The notes beneath the pieces are model-generated. The model ran no database searches and had not been told where the DNA came from. It saw only the letters and a program-made list of their open reading frames with translations. 64,000 nucleotides of DNA from NCBI RefSeq assembly GCF_002163715.1, contig NZ_CP015698.1, positions 3,981,674 through 4,045,673 of the forward strand, read 5' to 3'. The position numbers were made by a program, and so were the translations under genes. The DNA comes from Curvibacter sp. AEP1-3. GTDB taxonomy: Bacteria > Pseudomonadota > Gammaproteobacteria > Burkholderiales > Burkholderiaceae_C. Each line of letters opens with the position of its first letter. Position 1 is the stretch's first letter. Positions 27,674 to 37,116 of this stretch are shown piece after piece.

Positions 27674-27901
27674 ATGAACTTCGACAAAGAAATTGACACC
27701 AGCGGTTTGAATTGCCCGCTCCCTATCCTGAAAGCCAAGAAGGCGCTGGCCGAGTTGCACAGCGGACAGACCCTCAAGGTGGTGGCTACCGACCCCGGTT
27801 CATTGCGCGATTTCCAGGCTTTCACCAAGCAGACCGGGCATGAGCTCGTGGACCAGCAAACCGTAGGCACCATGTTCATCCACGTGCTGCGTCGACGCTG
27901 A
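27674..27901 (+). CDS. TusA-family sulfurtransferase
   Basis: This 75-residue cytoplasmic protein has the diagnostic motif DTSGLNCPLPILKAKKAL with the sulfur-accepting cysteine in CPxP. Proteins of this family relay sulfur for 2-thiouridine in tRNA, molybdenum cofactor or other pathways. It is near tRNA-Leu, cysM and valS, but no tusBCDE genes are visible, so the pathway is not decided. Confidence 0.9.
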   Translation: MNFDKEIDTSGLNCPLPILKAKKALAELHSGQTLKVVATDPGSLRDFQAFTKQTGHELVDQQTVGTMFIHVLRRR

Positions 27902-27922
27902 CATTGCGATCAGCGCGCTAAC

Positions 27923-27951
27923 AAAAAAGCCGGCTTGAAGCCGGCTTTTTT
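27923..27951. terminator. Bidirectional terminator between tusA-like gene and valS
   Basis: The stem AGCCGGCTT / AAGCCGGCT (GA loop) has A6 before and T6 after, so it can stop both converging transcripts. Confidence 0.92.
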
Positions 27952-27982
27952 GTTGTCCGCCGGCGTACCGGCAAACTTGCTA

Positions 27983-30922
27983 TCACACCAAACGAGCCAA
28001 TTGCTCTTGCACCTTGGTCAAGGTGGCGGCGAAGTCGGCCACGCGCTTACGTTCCTGCTCCAGCACGGCAGCAGGCGCCTTGGCGACAAAAGCCTCGTTG
28101 TTGAGCTTGGTGCTGGCTTTGGCAATCTGCTCTTCCAAGCGAGTCACCTCCTTGCCCAAGCGCAGCTTTTCGGCCGCCACGTCCACTTCCACAAACAGGC
28201 ACACGCGGGCTTCGCCCACCACCGCTACAGGGGCAGACTGAGCCGCGGCTTGCCATGCAGCTTCGTTGTCGAACAGCTTGACTTCGCTCAGCTTGGCCAA
28301 TGCCTGCAGCACGGCGGCAGACGATTGCAGGAAGGCACCCTCGGCCTCTGTCTGGGCCACCACATACAAAGGCAGGCGGGTCGCGGGCGATACGTTCATC
28401 TCGCCGCGCAGGTTGCGGCATGCGTCCACCAATTGCTTGAGCTTGGCGACGTGCGCAATCGCAGCTTCGTCAATGCGCTCGGGCTGGCTGACAGGGTAGG
28501 CCGCAATCGAGATCGAGGGACCGCTACGGCCCGCGACGGGCGCCACCTTCTGCCACAGCTCTTCGGTGATGAAGGGCGTGATGGGGTGTGCCAGGCGCAG
28601 GATGGTCTCCAGGGTGCGGATCAGGGTGCGGCGGGTGGCGCGTTTTTGCGCGTCAGTGCCGGTGTTGATCTGTACCTTGGCGATTTCCAGGTACCAGTCG
28701 CAGAACTCGTTCCACACAAAGTCGTAAATCGTGTTGGCGACGTTGTCCAGGCGGTAGTCGGCAAAGCCTTGGGCCACGTCAGCCTCGGTCTTTTGCAAAA
28801 GCGACACGATCCAGCGGTCGCTTTGGCTGAACTCCAGGTAGCCGTGGGCAACGCCTCCAGGTGCGCACTGTTCCTTGGTGTGCTCCATCAGGCCGCAGTC
28901 TTGGCCTTCGCAGTTCATCAGCACAAAGCGGGTGGCGTTCCACAGCTTGTTGCAGAAGTTGCGGTAGCCCTCGCAGCGCTTGCTGTCGAAGTTGATGCTG
29001 CGTCCCAGAGAAGCAAGTGCTGCAAAGGTGAAGCGCAGGGCGTCGGCACCGTAGGCGGGAATACCTTCGGGGAATTCTTTCTCGGTGTTTTTGCGCACCG
29101 CAGGCGCAGTCTCGGGTTTGCGCAGGCCGGTGGTGCGCTTGTCCAGCAGCGGAGCCAAGGCAATGCCGTCGATCAAGTCCACGGGGTCGAGCACGTTGCC
29201 TTCGGACTTGCTCATCTTCTTGCCCTGGGCGTCGCGGACCAAGCCGTGGATGTACACGTGCTTGAATGGCACGCGACCGGTGAAGTGCGTGGTCATCATG
29301 ATCATCCGGGCAACCCAGAAGAAAATGATGTCGTAGCCGGTCACCAGTGTGCTACTGGGCAGGTAGAGGTTGTAGTCGTCGGTGGCACCGGTGCCGGCGC
29401 CTTCGTTGCCCCAGCCCATAGTGCTGAAGGGCACCAGGGCGCTGGAGTACCAGGTGTCGAGTACGTCTTCATCGCGGCGCAGTGTTTTGCCCGGTGCCTT
29501 GGCTTGCGCTTCTGCTTCGTTGCGGGCCACGATCACGTTGCCGTCCTCGTCATACCAAGCCGGAATCTGGTGGCCCCACCACAGTTGGCGGCTGATACAC
29601 CAGTCCTGGATGTTGTTCATCCACTGGTTGTAGGTGTTGACCCAGTTCTCGGGCACAAACTTCACTTCGCCGCTCTGCACCGCGTCGATGGCTTTCTGGG
29701 CGATGGACTTGCCGGTGGCGTCGCCTTTGCCGACCTGGTTCATAGCGACAAACCATTGGTCGGTCAGCATGGGCTCAATCACCTGGCCGGTGCGGGCACA
29801 GCGCGGCACCATGAGCTTGTGTTTCTTGACTTCGACGAGGAAACCACCGGCTTCGAGGTCGGCAACGACCTTCTTGCGCGCCACAAAACGGTCCAGGCCT
29901 TGGTAGGCGGCGGGAGCGTTTTCATTGATCTTCGCGTCCAGGGTCAGCACGCAGATCATGGGCAGCTTGTGGCGTTGACCCACGGCATAGTCGTTCTGGT
30001 CGTGCGCGGGCGTGACCTTTACCACACCGGTACCAAAGGCCTTGTCCACGTAATCGTCCGCAATCACAGGGATGGTACGGCCGCACAGGGGTAAGGTGAC
30101 CTGCTTGCCGATCAGCGCGGTGTAGCGCTCGTCTTCGGGGTGCACCATCACGGCCACGTCGCCCAGCATGGTCTCGGGGCGGGTGGTGGCAACAGTGATG
30201 TCACCGGAGCCATCGGCTAGCGGATAGCGGATGTGCCAGAGCGAGCCGTCTTCCTCTTCGCTTTCCACTTCCAGGTCCGACACGGCACTCATCAAAATCG
30301 GGTCCCAATTCACCAGGCGCTTGCCGCGGTAGATCAGGCCCTGTTCGTAGAGCTGCACAAAGGTCTCGGTGACCGTTTGCGACAGTTTGGGGTCCATGGT
30401 GAAGTACTCGCGGCTCCAGTCCACGCTGTCGCCCATGCGGCGCATCTGGGTGGTGATGGTGTTGCCGGACTTTTCTTTCCACTCCCAGACCTTTTTGGTG
30501 AAAGCCTCACGGCCCAGGTCGTGGCGGCTGACTTTTTGCTCTTGCAGCTGGCGCTCCACCACGATCTGGGTGGCAATGCCGGCGTGGTCGGTGCCCGGAA
30601 TCCACGCGGTGTTGAAACCGGCCATGCGGTGGTAGCGGGTCAGGCTGTCCATGATGGTCTGGTTGAACGCGTGGCCCATGTGCAGCGTGCCCGTCACGTT
30701 GGGTGGTGGCAGCTGGATGGAGAAGTTTTTGCCCTGTGCAGCCGCAGCCGCATCCGGCGCGCTGGTGCCGCGGAAGCCGGCGATGCCGTAGCCGCGCTTT
30801 TCCCACTCAGGGCCCCAGTGCGCTTCCAGCGCAGCGGGTTCAAACGACTTGGAGAGGGATTGCAGACCCGGTTGTTCGGGGGCGGTGGGGGCGGCAATGG
30901 GGGTGTTGGCGTTGTCAGACAT
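27983..30922 (-). CDS. valS: Valyl-tRNA synthetase
   Basis: ValS charges tRNA-Val in the cytoplasm. The 979-residue class I enzyme has the HIGH motif as HMGH ([14 protein letters not shown], near residue 80), an editing domain ([19 protein letters not shown]), the KMSKS motif intact ([14 protein letters not shown]) and a C-terminal coiled-coil arm ([21 protein letters not shown]). The N-terminus has a non-conserved 30-residue Ala/Pro-rich extension. ATG 30922 is preceded by a GGAACCTCC-type ribosome-binding region. Confidence 0.97.
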   Translation of the reverse strand: MSDNANTPIAAPTAPEQPGLQSLSKSFEPAALEAHWGPEWEKRGYGIAGFRGTSAPDAAAAAQGKNFSIQLPPPNVTGTLHMGHAFNQTIMDSLTRYHRMAGFNTAWIPGTDHAGIATQIVVERQLQEQKVSRHDLGREAFTKKVWEWKEKSGNTITTQMRRMGDSVDWSREYFTMDPKLSQTVTETFVQLYEQGLIYRGKRLVNWDPILMSAVSDLEVESEEEDGSLWHIRYPLADGSGDITVATTRPETMLGDVAVMVHPEDERYTALIGKQVTLPLCGRTIPVIADDYVDKAFGTGVVKVTPAHDQNDYAVGQRHKLPMICVLTLDAKINENAPAAYQGLDRFVARKKVVADLEAGGFLVEVKKHKLMVPRCARTGQVIEPMLTDQWFVAMNQVGKGDATGKSIAQKAIDAVQSGEVKFVPENWVNTYNQWMNNIQDWCISRQLWWGHQIPAWYDEDGNVIVARNEAEAQAKAPGKTLRRDEDVLDTWYSSALVPFSTMGWGNEGAGTGATDDYNLYLPSSTLVTGYDIIFFWVARMIMMTTHFTGRVPFKHVYIHGLVRDAQGKKMSKSEGNVLDPVDLIDGIALAPLLDKRTTGLRKPETAPAVRKNTEKEFPEGIPAYGADALRFTFAALASLGRSINFDSKRCEGYRNFCNKLWNATRFVLMNCEGQDCGLMEHTKEQCAPGGVAHGYLEFSQSDRWIVSLLQKTEADVAQGFADYRLDNVANTIYDFVWNEFCDWYLEIAKVQINTGTDAQKRATRRTLIRTLETILRLAHPITPFITEELWQKVAPVAGRSGPSISIAAYPVSQPERIDEAAIAHVAKLKQLVDACRNLRGEMNVSPATRLPLYVVAQTEAEGAFLQSSAAVLQALAKLSEVKLFDNEAAWQAAAQSAPVAVVGEARVCLFVEVDVAAEKLRLGKEVTRLEEQIAKASTKLNNEAFVAKAPAAVLEQERKRVADFAATLTKVQEQLARLV

Positions 30923-30981
30923 GGAGGTTCTTCTAAGAGCGAGCGGCGATTTTACCGGTGCAGGGCTATACCCCGGTATTT

Positions 30982-31029
30982 GCTATGATTTTGATAGCTA
31001 TTGGCGCATATTCAACGAGCGCTAGGGGC
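30982..31029 (+). repeat. Dispersed repeat copy 6 (valS / DUF1330 intergenic)
   Basis: It reads GCTATGATTTTGATAGCTAT, then GCGCATATTCAACG, then AGCGCTAGGGGC. The copy lies between the divergent valS and DUF1330 genes, unlike the copies at convergent junctions. Confidence 0.85.
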
Positions 31030-31110
31030 ATATTTCATTTGCAATCGTGCACGGGGTAGCCGGGGGCGGTATCTTCTACACTGTTGCGCAGCATTCCACA
31101 GGAGACAAAC

Positions 31111-31419
31111 ATGCCCAAGGGTTACTGGATAGGCCGTGTAGAGGTGTTCGACCCCGAGGCGTACAAGGCGTATCAGGCAGCGAATGCCGCACCGTTCAAA
31201 AAGTACGGCGCCCGCTTTCTGGTGCGCGCCGGGCGCTTTGAGAATCCCGAGGGTGAGAGCCGCAGCCGCAATGTGGTGATTGAATTCCCCAGCTACCAGG
31301 CGGCAGTGGACTGCTGGCATTCCCCCGAATACCAAGCCGCAATCGCCCTGCGCAAAGACGTGTCGGTGATCGACCTGATCCTGATTGAGGGCTACGAGGG
31401 CGCGCAGCCGGGGGACTAA
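31111..31419 (+). CDS. DUF1330 domain protein
   Basis: This 102-residue cytoplasmic protein has the ferredoxin-like DUF1330 fold (family pattern GYWIGRVEVFDPEAYKAYQAANA, then FLVRAGRFENPEGE and VVIEFPSYQAAVDCWHSPEYQ). The family is widespread and of unknown biochemical role. The ATG follows GGAGACAAAC. It converges on moaC with 16 bases between the stops. Confidence 0.88.
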   Translation: MPKGYWIGRVEVFDPEAYKAYQAANAAPFKKYGARFLVRAGRFENPEGESRSRNVVIEFPSYQAAVDCWHSPEYQAAIALRKDVSVIDLILIEGYEGAQPGD

Positions 31420-31435
31420 GCGGCTGGCAGCGCGG

Positions 31436-31954
31436 TCAGACGGTGGGCGGGGCGAGGTAGGTGCCCGACTTGCCGCCGTGCTTTTCAAGCAGCTTCACGT
31501 CGGTCATGACCATGCCTTTGTCCACGGCCTTGCACATGTCGTAAATGGTCAGCAGGGTGACCTGTACGGCGGTCAGCGCTTCCATTTCCACGCCGGTGCC
31601 GCCGGTGGTCTCGGCAATGGCCAGGCACTGGATGGCGGGCGGGGTGGTGGCCGTGGCGTGAATCACTTCAAATTCGATAGCCACCCGAGTGAGCATGATG
31701 GGGTGGCACAGGGGGATGAGGTCGCTGGTTTTCTTGGCGGCCATGATGCCGGCCACCCGCGCAACGCCCAGCACATCTCCTTTGGCAGCCTGTGCGTTCT
31801 GGATCAGGTCCAGCGTGTGCTGCTGCATCTGGATGCGCCCGCCCGCTACAGCCTTGCGGTGCGTCAATGGTTTGCCGGCGATATTGACCATGTGGGCATC
31901 GCCTTTGTTGTCGAAATGGGTCAGGGCTGAGCCTGCATCTGCGGGGTTGCTCAT
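31436..31954 (-). CDS. moaC: Cyclic pyranopterin monophosphate synthase MoaC
   Basis: MoaC, with MoaA, converts GTP to cyclic pyranopterin monophosphate, the first step of molybdenum cofactor synthesis. The 172-residue protein shows [13 protein letters not shown] with its catalytic region, [26 protein letters not shown] and the conserved [14 protein letters not shown] 31954 gives [15 protein letters not shown]; the open frame upstream is not conserved. No other moa gene is present in the window. Confidence 0.95.
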   Translation of the reverse strand: MSNPADAGSALTHFDNKGDAHMVNIAGKPLTHRKAVAGGRIQMQQHTLDLIQNAQAAKGDVLGVARVAGIMAAKKTSDLIPLCHPIMLTRVAIEFEVIHATATTPPAIQCLAIAETTGGTGVEMEALTAVQVTLLTIYDMCKAVDKGMVMTDVKLLEKHGGKSGTYLAPPTV

Positions 31955-32022
31955 GGTGGTTTCCTCGTTCGCAATCAGTGATGGGTGAGCCGGGCAGCTT
32001 CCGGGCCGGGTGCTGTGCGGGC

Positions 32023-32904
32023 TTACAGCCTGCGCAAGGCGCCTTCGATATGCGGCTCGCCCTGCGGCAGCACGTTCAGCACAAAGCGGGTGCATTCCGC
32101 CTCTTGGCGGGTATGTAAGGCCACTTCGCCAGGAATCAACAGGGGGCGCTTGAAGCGCAGGTCGATTTGCAGGGGCGCGCAAGCGGGCAGATCGCGGCAG
32201 AGCAAGTCTACGCAGCGGGCGGCGCTGAACATGCCGTGTGCAATGGCCCGTGGGTAGCCGAACAGGCGTGCCGTGAAAGCACTCACGTGGATCGGGTTCC
32301 AGTCACCGGACGGGCCCGCAAAGCGGCGCCCGGCGTTGCCCGCCACCGCCCAGCGAGCCACAGGGCTGCCCCAGTCGGGCCGATCGTCAGGTGGCTGACG
32401 TTTTCCGCTACGGGGCAGGGGGGCCAGAAAGGTGCTGGTCTCGGTCCATACCGTCTCGCCCGCAGTTTGCAGCCGGGTATGCAAGGTAAAGGTCTGGCCG
32501 CGTTCGGTCGCCTCTATGCCATGGAGCTGGCAGTCCATATCCAAGGTCTCAAAGTCGCCGATGGGGCGCAGGCACTGCATGCTGTTGGCCAGATGCACCA
32601 GGCCCAGCAGGCGCAGGGGAAACTGCAGGTGACTCATGACCGCCATGTGCAGGGGCATGGCCATGGCGTGCAGGTACAGCGGGGGCAAAAATCCGGCATC
32701 CGTGAGGCCACACACTTCACGGTACTGCTTCAGTCGCCTGGCATCTGCTTGAGCACCGTGCCAGTGGGCATGGATGGCGATGGAAAGTTGATCCGATGGG
32801 GCCTGCGCCGGCCGTCCCGCCAGCAGGCTGCGGAACAAAGCCCCGGCATTGCGGGGCCGGGAAGAAAACGCCAGAGAAACGGGGGGCGAAACAGTAAGAG
32901 GCAT
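32023..32904 (-). CDS. MaoC-like (R)-hydratase domain protein
   Basis: This 293-residue protein has a C-terminal hot-dog fold with the hydratase-2 motif [20 protein letters not shown] followed by [10 protein letters not shown] (catalytic Asp and His). The N-terminal half is a degenerate second hot-dog domain, as in double-hot-dog enoyl-CoA hydratases. The substrate is probably an acyl-CoA or acyl-ACP enoyl thioester. The start is chosen at ATG 32904; an ATG at 32922 is possible, and a GCCGCC/GGCGGC hairpin lies around it. The gene follows the phytase-like gene by 42 bases and may share its transcript. Confidence 0.8.
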   Translation of the reverse strand: MPLTVSPPVSLAFSSRPRNAGALFRSLLAGRPAQAPSDQLSIAIHAHWHGAQADARRLKQYREVCGLTDAGFLPPLYLHAMAMPLHMAVMSHLQFPLRLLGLVHLANSMQCLRPIGDFETLDMDCQLHGIEATERGQTFTLHTRLQTAGETVWTETSTFLAPLPRSGKRQPPDDRPDWGSPVARWAVAGNAGRRFAGPSGDWNPIHVSAFTARLFGYPRAIAHGMFSAARCVDLLCRDLPACAPLQIDLRFKRPLLIPGEVALHTRQEAECTRFVLNVLPQGEPHIEGALRRL

Positions 32905-32946
32905 GGTGCCGCCATTGTGCATGGCGGCACCGGCCTGCAAACCCAA

Positions 32947-34323
32947 TTACTTCGCGTCGATCAGCGCCTGGATGTTGAGCAGGGTCAGCTCGTTGTCATC
33001 CGGCTTGCCCAGAGTGCGGCCGCTGGAGTAGGGGAAGTTGTTGTCGTTCACCACCACGATGTGCTTGGCGTCCACCACGGTCAGGCCTTCAGGTCCGAGG
33101 TGGGGCAGCACAAAAGTTTCCTCGTTCGGGCCGCGCTTGGCCAGCCGGTTGGGGTTGGCGATTTTGGTGAGGTCAATAAATGCCACCTTTTTCACAAAAC
33201 CATCGGCGTCGGTCTGGGCAAAATCGATCTTGTAGACACGCTTGAACTTGGCAGGGCGGGTGAAGCAGTCGGTGCGCGGCTCGTCCTTGCACACATTGCC
33301 GGAGCCTTCGGTCATGTCGTCGCGTTCGATGACCAGCCCCGTCGTGGCGCTCAGCATCTGGAAGTCGGCGGCAATGTTGCCGGCTTCTTCAAACGCGTAC
33401 TTCCACTGGCGGGTGCTGTAGGCTTTGCTGGCGGCGTCCAATTCCAAGATGCGGGTGTAGGGCTTGCCCTTGTGCATTTCTTGGGCCTTGGTGGCAGCGT
33501 CCCACAGAGGCCACTCAAACATGGGGTACAGGGTCTTGCCGTCCAAAGACTTGGCCATGGGCTCAAAGCCGCCGCTACGGCGGACTTCAAAGCTGGCGTC
33601 GCCGGGGTAGTTGGGCAAGCGGCCGTTCATGTAGTGGTCGGGGCTGCGGTAAGCCTTGCCGCCCACCACGGTTTCGATCACACCCAGCACCTTGCCTTGG
33701 GGGGTCACGCGCAGCACATAGGGGCCGAACTCGTCACCGATCCACCATTCGTCACCCACGATCTGGATGGATTCAGGGTCGAAGTCGATACCGGTCAGGA
33801 AGCGCTCTGCGGTGGCTTCGTTCTGGATGGCAAAGGGCACTTTGCGGTCCGGGTCTTGGAGGAAAGTGGTCTTGAGGCGGGTGACTTCGCCCTTGGCCCA
33901 GTCAGCCTTGGCGTGGTGCACCATCAGCAGCGCGTCCTGCGAGTTGAGCTTGCTGCCGAAGCCGTTGTCGGTCAGCACCAGGAATTCGCTGTTGCCCAGC
34001 GACACGATGCCGGAGAACCCTTGAACGGATTGGCCCTTGATGGGCAAGCTGCCACCGGACTTGCGTGGGTACTTGGGGTCGCCCACAAAGCTGATGCCGT
34101 CAATGCTGCCCAGTGCCTCGGTGCGCTGGCGGTTGGCAGCGTTGAACTTGCCGGCTGTCTCAAAGAACGGGCCGGCGGACTTGGGGGCTTCGACCGTGGT
34201 GGAGGCGGGCAGGGCGGCGTGGCCGGCCAGCACGGCCGTGACTTCCGTTTGGGCGGAGGCGCTGAAGGCGGTCACAGCCAGTGCAAGCGCGGTTGCGAGG
34301 CGGGTGGGGGAGAAAGCGTTCAT
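32947..34323 (-). CDS. Secreted esterase-like phytase-family protein
   Basis: This 458-residue secreted protein has a signal peptide (MNAFSPTRLATALALAVTAFSASA, cleavage before QTEV). A beta-propeller phytase-like domain follows, recognised by GFSGIVSLGNSEFLVLTDNGFGSK, FDPESIQIVGDEWWIGDEFGPYVL and HLGPEGLTVVDAKHIVVVNDNNFPY. The family is annotated as having esterase-like activity; the reaction has not been pinned down. The ATG at 34323 is used rather than a TTG three codons upstream. Confidence 0.85.
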   Translation of the reverse strand: MNAFSPTRLATALALAVTAFSASAQTEVTAVLAGHAALPASTTVEAPKSAGPFFETAGKFNAANRQRTEALGSIDGISFVGDPKYPRKSGGSLPIKGQSVQGFSGIVSLGNSEFLVLTDNGFGSKLNSQDALLMVHHAKADWAKGEVTRLKTTFLQDPDRKVPFAIQNEATAERFLTGIDFDPESIQIVGDEWWIGDEFGPYVLRVTPQGKVLGVIETVVGGKAYRSPDHYMNGRLPNYPGDASFEVRRSGGFEPMAKSLDGKTLYPMFEWPLWDAATKAQEMHKGKPYTRILELDAASKAYSTRQWKYAFEEAGNIAADFQMLSATTGLVIERDDMTEGSGNVCKDEPRTDCFTRPAKFKRVYKIDFAQTDADGFVKKVAFIDLTKIANPNRLAKRGPNEETFVLPHLGPEGLTVVDAKHIVVVNDNNFPYSSGRTLGKPDDNELTLLNIQALIDAK

Positions 34324-34476
34324 GGTGGTCAAGGTTCCCGGTTGAAGAAGGCGCCGAGACTAAGCCGCGCATATGAACAAACCGTGACGCTTGCGCGGGC
34401 CTTCACGCCTGCGATCTGTGCGACATAAGCCTTAGCGATAAACTGGCCGGCTCGCCTCGCGCAGCCCTAAATTGCC

Positions 34477-35250
34477 ATGTTGTTTTTGCTTTCCCCCGCC
34501 AAATCGCTGGACTACGACACCCCTCTGAATGGTCAGGCCCACACTGCGCCCCTATTCGTCAAAAAGTCCAAGGAATTGATCAGCTTGCTGCGTGCGTATT
34601 CGCCGCAGGACATTGCCGGTCTCATGGACCTGTCCGACAAGCTCTCTGCTCTGAACGTAGCGCGTTACGCGGCCTGGTCGCCCAAAGCCACTGAGAAAAA
34701 CGCCCGCCAGGCCGTGCTGGCCTTCAACGGCGATGTGTATGACGGTCTCGACGCCAAGACATTGGGCGCTGAGGACTTGGCCTGGGCGCAAGAGCACGTG
34801 TGCATCCTCAGCGGCCTCTACGGCGTACTGCGTCCGCTGGACCTGATGCAGCCCTACCGCTTGGAAATGGGCACCGGCCTGAAGGGCCCGCACGGCAGCA
34901 ACCTCTACCAGTATTGGGGCAGCCAGCTTTCGGACTACCTGAACAAACGCTTGAAAGTCGACACCACACCCGTGGTGGTGAATCTGGCCTCGAACGAATA
35001 CTTCAAGGCCGTGGACCTCAAGGCCCTGAAGGGTCGGGTGGTGGAGTGCGTGTTCCAGGAATACAAGGACGGGAACTACAAGATCATCAGCTTCTTTGCC
35101 AAAAAGGCGCGCGGCCTGATGGCCCGCTATGCCATTGAGCACCGCCTGAGTACGCCCGAGCAGCTCAGGGGCTTTGATGTGGACGGCTACGCCTTTGCTG
35201 CGCAAGAGTCCACGCCCGAGCGACTGGTATTTAGAAGAAAACAGGCCTGA
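34477..35250 (+). CDS. yaaA: Peroxide stress protein YaaA
   Basis: This 257-residue cytoplasmic DUF328 protein starts MLFLLSPAKSLDYDTPL, the unmistakable YaaA signature, and contains LSGLYGVLRPLDLMQPYRLEMG and INLASNEYFKAV-type motif. In E. coli it lowers free iron during hydrogen peroxide stress. Its stop codon lies inside dispersed repeat copy 7, which runs into the next gene. Confidence 0.95.
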   Translation: MLFLLSPAKSLDYDTPLNGQAHTAPLFVKKSKELISLLRAYSPQDIAGLMDLSDKLSALNVARYAAWSPKATEKNARQAVLAFNGDVYDGLDAKTLGAEDLAWAQEHVCILSGLYGVLRPLDLMQPYRLEMGTGLKGPHGSNLYQYWGSQLSDYLNKRLKVDTTPVVVNLASNEYFKAVDLKALKGRVVECVFQEYKDGNYKIISFFAKKARGLMARYAIEHRLSTPEQLRGFDVDGYAFAAQESTPERLVFRRKQA

Positions 35251-35291
35251 GCGCCCGTTGATATTGCGCGAGATGCTATGAAAATAAGAGC
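35244..35291 (-). repeat. Dispersed repeat copy 7 (yaaA / hydrolase junction)
   Basis: On the minus strand it reads GCTCTTATTTTCATAGCATC, then GCGCAATATCAACG, then GGCGCTCAGGCC. It contains the yaaA stop (35248-35250) and the ATG of the hydrolase (35278-35280). Confidence 0.75.
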
Positions 35292-36183
35292 AAACGGTAT
35301 CGAGATTGAAGTCGAAGACAGCGCCACGCAGGACGCGTCGTTCGCGGCCAAGCCGGCGGTTCTGCTCATCATGGGGCTGGGTTTGCAACTGATCGCCTGG
35401 CCGCCCGACATGGTGCAGGGGCTGGAGGATGCGGGCTACCGCGTCATCCGTTTTGACAATCGAGATGTGGGCTTAAGCACTCGTATGGATGCTGCGGGAA
35501 AGCCCAACCTGATGTGGGCCAGCCTGCAGTACAAGCTGGGCTTTACGCCTGCAGCCCCTTACTCCTTGAGCGATATGGCTGCAGACGCTATCGGCGTGCT
35601 GGACGCTTTGGGTGTGCGCCAAGCGCATGTGGTGGGCGTGAGCATGGGCGGCATGATCGCGCAGCGCGTGGCACTGGCTGTACCGCAGCGGGTTCTGAGC
35701 CTGACCAGCATCATGAGCAGCAGTGGTGCCAAGGGTCTGCCGGGCCCCGCCCCCGAGGTGCTGCGCGCCATGCTGAGCCGGCCTACGGGCAGCAGCAAGG
35801 CTGCGGTGATCGAGCATTCGGTGGGCCTGTTCCGCGCCATCGGTAGCCCGGCCTTCCCATTGCCGGAATCTGATTTGCGAGCACGCATCACCCGTGGGGT
35901 GGAACGGGCTTTTTACCCGGTCGGTACCTTGCGCCAGATGGTGGCCGTGGTGTCCGACCATGCGCGCTCTTCACTGCTAGGGCGCATCACCGCGCCCACC
36001 CTGGTGGTGCACGGCACGGCCGACCCCTTGGTGCCCTTGGCCTGCGGCCAGGACACGGCCCGCCGCATACCCGGTGCTAAGCTGGTGACCCTTGAAGGCA
36101 TGGGGCACGATCTGCCCCCGGAACCGGTACGTCGCATTCTGGCCGCGCTCTTGTCCCACATAGCGGCCCACCCCGCAGCTTGA
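35278..36183 (+). CDS. Alpha/beta-fold hydrolase
   Basis: This 301-residue protein has the oxyanion region LLIMGLGLQLIAWP, a nucleophile elbow GVSMGGMIAQ (catalytic Ser) and the acid/His near TLVVHGTADPLVPL and LEGMGHDLPPEP. It is a soluble esterase or hydrolase of unknown substrate. The first codons lie in repeat copy 7, which thus supplies its start codon. Placement 27 bases after yaaA suggests cotranscription. Confidence 0.88.
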   Translation: MKIRANGIEIEVEDSATQDASFAAKPAVLLIMGLGLQLIAWPPDMVQGLEDAGYRVIRFDNRDVGLSTRMDAAGKPNLMWASLQYKLGFTPAAPYSLSDMAADAIGVLDALGVRQAHVVGVSMGGMIAQRVALAVPQRVLSLTSIMSSSGAKGLPGPAPEVLRAMLSRPTGSSKAAVIEHSVGLFRAIGSPAFPLPESDLRARITRGVERAFYPVGTLRQMVAVVSDHARSSLLGRITAPTLVVHGTADPLVPLACGQDTARRIPGAKLVTLEGMGHDLPPEPVRRILAALLSHIAAHPAA

Positions 36184-36192
36184 GAACATCGC

Positions 36193-37038
36193 ATGAACAC
36201 CCCTGAACAATCCCAACTCGGCAAATCGTCGGCATATGTTGACCAGTACGACGCCTCGCTCTTGTTCCCCATTCCCCGCTCAGGCAAGCGTGCCGAGATC
36301 GGCATCACCGGTGCGGCCCCGTTTTTCGGCGCCGATATGTGGACCGCGTTTGAGCTGAGCTGGCTCAACACCCGCGGCAAGCCACAGGTGGCGTTGGTGC
36401 ACTTCACCATTCCCGCCGAGTCGCCCAACATCATCGAGAGCAAGTCCTTCAAGCTTTACCTCAACAGCTTCAACAACACGCAGTTTGCTGATGCTTCCGA
36501 CGTTCTGCAGCGGCTGCGCACCGACATTGCTGAAGCTGCTTGGCGTGGCGGGCCCGTGCAGTCCGTGGGGGTGCGCCTGATAGCGGCCGACCAGTTTGAT
36601 CGCGAGCCGGTGTATGAGCTCGACGGCCTGAACCTGGACCGCTTGGATGTGGAGTGCACCCGCTACCAACCCGCGCCGGAACTGCTGAGTACCGCTCCGG
36701 CCGAGGAGGGTGTGGTGAGTGAAGTGCTGGTGAGCAACCTGCTCAAGAGCAATTGCCTGGTGACCGGCCAGCCGGACTGGGGCAGCGTGCAGATCAGCTA
36801 CACCGGCGCGCAGATCAATCAGGAAGGCCTGCTGCAGTACCTGATCAGCTACCGCAACCACAATGAGTTCCATGAGCAGTGCGTAGAGCGCATCTTCATG
36901 GACATCTGGAGCCGCTGCCACCCCACCAAGCTCACCGTATATGCACGCTACACACGCCGCGGCGGGCTGGACATCAACCCTTTCCGCACCAGCCACCCAC
37001 AGGCGCTGCCAGCCAACACCCGCACCGCGCGCCAGTGA
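36193..37038 (+). CDS. queF: NADPH-dependent 7-cyano-7-deazaguanine reductase
   Basis: QueF reduces preQ0 to preQ1 in queuosine synthesis. The 281-residue protein is the long two-module form, as in E. coli. It has the active-site cysteine Cys188 in [16 protein letters not shown], Asp195 in the same block and the NADPH-binding [17 protein letters not shown] region at 82-98. It follows the hydrolase by 9 bases, and converges on the GGDEF-EAL operon with repeat copy 8 between them. Confidence 0.96.
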   Translation: MNTPEQSQLGKSSAYVDQYDASLLFPIPRSGKRAEIGITGAAPFFGADMWTAFELSWLNTRGKPQVALVHFTIPAESPNIIESKSFKLYLNSFNNTQFADASDVLQRLRTDIAEAAWRGGPVQSVGVRLIAADQFDREPVYELDGLNLDRLDVECTRYQPAPELLSTAPAEEGVVSEVLVSNLLKSNCLVTGQPDWGSVQISYTGAQINQEGLLQYLISYRNHNEFHEQCVERIFMDIWSRCHPTKLTVYARYTRRGGLDINPFRTSHPQALPANTRTARQ

Positions 37039-37068
37039 CCGTATTGCAGAGAGCCGGTGGCAAGCGAT

Positions 37069-37116
37069 GCTATGGAATTAGTAGCTGCTCGCGCAAAATG
37101 GCTGAGCGCTAGGCAG
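37069..37116 (+). repeat. Dispersed repeat copy 8 (queF / GGDEF-EAL junction)
   Basis: It reads GCTATGGAATTAGTAGCTGC, then GCGCAAAATGGC, then GAGCGCTAGGCAG. The GCGCTAG block contains the stop of the converging GGDEF-EAL gene, whose last residues EIAA are read from the repeat end. Confidence 0.8.

Noticed and set aside
27935..30094. Long open frame (719 codons) on the opposite strand of valS
   Set aside because: It lies entirely opposite a clear valyl-tRNA synthetase, has no recognisable domain and reflects the high-GC codon bias of valS.
32167..34428. Long open frame (753 codons) opposite the MaoC-type and phytase-like genes
   Set aside because: It crosses two genes with clear family motifs on the other strand and shows no motif of its own.
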